Source of the DNA: Metarhizium brunneum
Taxonomy: Eukaryota > Ascomycota > Sordariomycetes > Hypocreales > Clavicipitaceae
Reading direction: 5' to 3'
Length of the DNA stretch: 64,000 nt
Assembly: GCF_013426205.1 (NCBI RefSeq)
Contig: NC_089424.1
Span: 3,596,001 to 3,660,000 of the forward strand
In this document: piece by piece, positions 61,938-64,000 of the stretch
How positions within the stretch are numbered: the stretch's first letter is position 1
How the letters are laid out: each line of letters begins with the position of its first letter
The notes under the pieces: model-generated
The model's input: only the letters and a program-made list of their open reading frames with translations
What the model was told of the DNA's origin: nothing
Databases searched by the model: none
Position numbers and translations under genes: made by a program

Positions 61938-63593
61938 TTTGATCGACTAGATGGGCAAATGTTGCTCGTGTCTGGCGGAATTGCCCACCCGCCACTGGCC
62001 GCTGGTGTTATATGCTTGGCTGGTGGGATCTGTTTATGGTCGTGTTTGCGCGGAAATGAACTCAAGGAGCAAACTTGAATATATTTTTACTGTCAGATGG
62101 TTTGCACTTTGGGCACCGGCCACGTACGGCCCCATGAGCCTGGTATTTCCCCGAGTCCACGACGGGGCCAAAGGTCGCGATGGCTAAAATTGGCAAGGCC
62201 GAGGGCCCGGAACCATTCATGGCGCGGTTTTAGACTCGGAATGAGTACGCCCTTGAGTATTGTTAGCTTGGTGGGAAGGGCCCAACCTGAGAAAGATGTT
62301 TGCAATGGATGGATGAGACAAGGGCAGCGTTTGCAAAGATGATGGCCTCGCGGAGAATGGAGACGAGCGGCCACGTTGCCATCTGTTTCAGTGACGAGAT
62401 TTCACAAAATTTCTGTTTTTCCCTTATCTAGGATCCAGTCCCAAGGTGTCGTCGTTTGTGCACATTCGGTGCCATGTGAGATCTAGGAGTAGAGTTGGCG
62501 CCGCTGGTGCTGCCAACATACTAGGAGCAGACAAGCCTATTATTAGACTTTGACACGGCGCTGCAGCCCGCACAGAATGGTGTTTCTCTAGTCTCTTGCA
62601 GTCACCATCTTGACGGCAACGTGGGCGGCCCGATTGGACGGCATCCCAAGTTCTTGTAAGTGGCGCTTGTCGGGTACTGTCCAGGCAGCGTCGAGGGCAC
62701 AGCTATTCAAGTCGATGGATGACTGCACGGAAATTGGGGCCAAATGAGCAATGGCAATGAGCTCCATCGAGGCCACGACGGCAAGAGACGTAACATGGCG
62801 TGTGTGTGCGGATGTCACCAACAGGCTGAAGCGGCGTTTGGTGATTGCTTTTTTGGACCTGGCCTGGGCTCTTCCTCCAATAATCAACTTGCTGCGGAAG
62901 ATGAAAAAGCGTTATATTGACGGGACATATGCATCAGTCGACCGAGACAAGCGGGTATTCCCTGCCTCAGGAGTTGCATTGATGCACAACACCATATCGG
63001 TAGCAAAATTACGTCTTGTTTTGGCCCATCATGTCCTCTAGCAAGTCATTCGAGGATTGTCTCGTCAGACTGTACCTCGGAACCATGAATAGAATGACTT
63101 CAATGTTGTCACTAAGTTTGCCAACCCCCGCTCCCCAGCCATCTCACTCAAGATGCTGCTCTCGTGGTGAACATGGTCGTTTCTTTCTGTTTACGTCACT
63201 CAGCCCAATAATAACAATAATAAGGAATGGTTTAACTTGGCTGGTGTTGGATATTGGTGCCCTTGTTAGAACATGAACTGACGGTTGTGCCGCGCCTCAG
63301 CCTGTGGCGGGTTCGATGCTCATGTACTACATACTACATGCAGCATTGCGCAGCGCTACACAATCACTCCAAATTCAATACGACTCGTGAGATTCTCCTG
63401 CATTTTCCCTAGCATTCAATGCAACCGCAGCGGCTACAATCTGTCCTCCCGACAAAGACCAACGAGTACATATATCCCCAAGTCGGCTCCTGGTCTGGCC
63501 ACACGCCCAGAACTCTACTCTGATTTACTCACATCGTCTATTACAAAGAAGCCAAAAGTCAATCTCCACGACCCGTTTGCTCTTCACATAAAT
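61938..63593. other. 1.66-kb spacer between the secreted protein and the lectin
   Basis: Between two genes reading apart, so both promoters lie here. No convincing ORF. A tacatatatcccc sequence (about 63470-63483) near the lectin could act as a weak TATA element. No repeats or RNA genes recognised. Confidence 0.5.
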
Positions 63594-63980
63594 ATGGCCA
63601 ACAATACATCCGTCCAAGTCACCGGCAACGTGGTCGAAATCAACTTTGGCGACGACTGGGCCCAGCAGCATCTCAAGGTCAAGACAAATTCCAAGTCCGT
63701 CCAAAACGTGCACATAAAAGTCGACGACCAAGAGTTTCAGGTCAGCGGCAGCGGAGAGCGCAACAACCTCATTTTCGACCGCCAGTTGGACAAGCCATGC
63801 AAGAAAATTTCGGCCACGTTTACGTACCAGGCTGGGAACGGGGACAAACTCGCGTCCAAACTGAACTCTGGAGGTCCCTACGACATTGGCCGCTATAAAA
63901 CTATTCATGTCGTTGCCGAGAACGGGGATGACGCCGACTACAACGACGCGATTTTTGAGATTTCAGGGTACTCGAAGTGA
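63594..63980 (+). CDS. Calcium-dependent lectin of the LecB/PA-IIL fold
   Basis: Single exon, 128 aa, no signal peptide and no Cys-rich part. Two halves are visible: SVQVTGNVVEINFGDDWA with VKTNSKSVQNVHIKVDDQ, then a second Cys-free half with KISATFTYQAGNG, GGPYDIGRYKT and VVAENGDDADYNDAIFEISG. The last stretch aligns with LecB residues 95-104 (E-x-G-x-D-x-D-Y-N-D), where Glu95, Asp99, Asp101, Asn103 and Asp104 bind two calcium ions that hold the sugar. The other LecB ligand (C-terminal Gly of the partner chain) is replaced by a longer end (YSK). LecB binds fucose and mannose in bacteria; sugar preference here is unknown. Only one ATG is available. Related fungal proteins exist, so transfer from bacteria is possible but unproven. 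Confidence 0.68.
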   Translation: MANNTSVQVTGNVVEINFGDDWAQQHLKVKTNSKSVQNVHIKVDDQEFQVSGSGERNNLIFDRQLDKPCKKISATFTYQAGNGDKLASKLNSGGPYDIGRYKTIHVVAENGDDADYNDAIFEISGYSK

Positions 63981-64000
63981 TTGCTAGTGAGGCTCGTCAA

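Overview
This is nuclear DNA of a filamentous ascomycete. Sordariomycetes, probably Hypocreales, fits best; I cannot name a genus. The reasons are short GT-AG introns (mostly 50-110 bp), compact housekeeping genes on both strands, and families typical of Pezizomycotina (Pth11-type rhodopsin-fold membrane protein, DUF6546-type F-box protein, Helo-like STAND relic, JARID1/KDM5 demethylase). No bacterial-type operons, rRNA, CRISPR arrays or convincing tRNA genes were seen. All exon borders were read by eye from reading frame, splice consensus and family similarity. No transcript data or searches were available.

Layout. 1-6.6 kb: 5' part of a p47/Shp1 Cdc48 cofactor (minus), two mitochondrial membrane-biogenesis genes in tandem (TOM13/Mim1 and OXA1), and a DUF1688/Urc4 gene (minus). 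6.6-13.6 kb: gene-poor, with one probable secreted protein and a broken Helo-like (NLR-type) relic. 13.6-20.5 kb: eIF4A-III/Fal1 and the SF3a subunit Prp9/SF3A3 facing away from each other over 285 bp, then a bestrophin-like channel and the SLX1 nuclease. 20.5-29.3 kb: the H3K4 demethylase KDM5 (1741 aa, 4 exons), then TAF11. 29.9-32.5 kb: a bZIP factor converging on an ACR3 arsenite transporter. 32.5-46.3 kb: long spacers around a pepsin-type aspartic protease, a 7-TM rhodopsin-fold protein and an F-box protein, with a possible NmrA-like relic. 46.3-52.8 kb: a small predicted alpha/beta-barrel protein, ribosomal protein eL38, an 87-aa membrane protein with a 13-nt microexon, an LRR protein with a PIP-box-like motif, a 419-bp TA-flanked MITE, and a conserved fungal protein of unknown function. 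54-64 kb: nitronate monooxygenase, HAS1 helicase, a very GC-rich DHCR24-like FAD oxidoreductase, a small mitochondrial membrane protein, a secreted cysteine-containing protein, and a lectin of the bacterial LecB/PA-IIL fold.

Functional links. Most genes are independent housekeeping functions: RNA processing (Fal1, Prp9, Has1), chromatin and transcription (KDM5, TAF11), mitochondrial import (Tom13, Oxa1) and DNA repair (Slx1). The pairs most likely to matter as units are Fal1/Prp9 (shared promoter, both pre-mRNA processing), Tom13/Oxa1 (mitochondrial membrane biogenesis) and bZIP/ACR3 (similar to the yeast ARR regulator-transporter arrangement). The least conventional loci are the LecB-fold lectin, the PIP-like LRR protein, the MITE and the decayed STAND gene.
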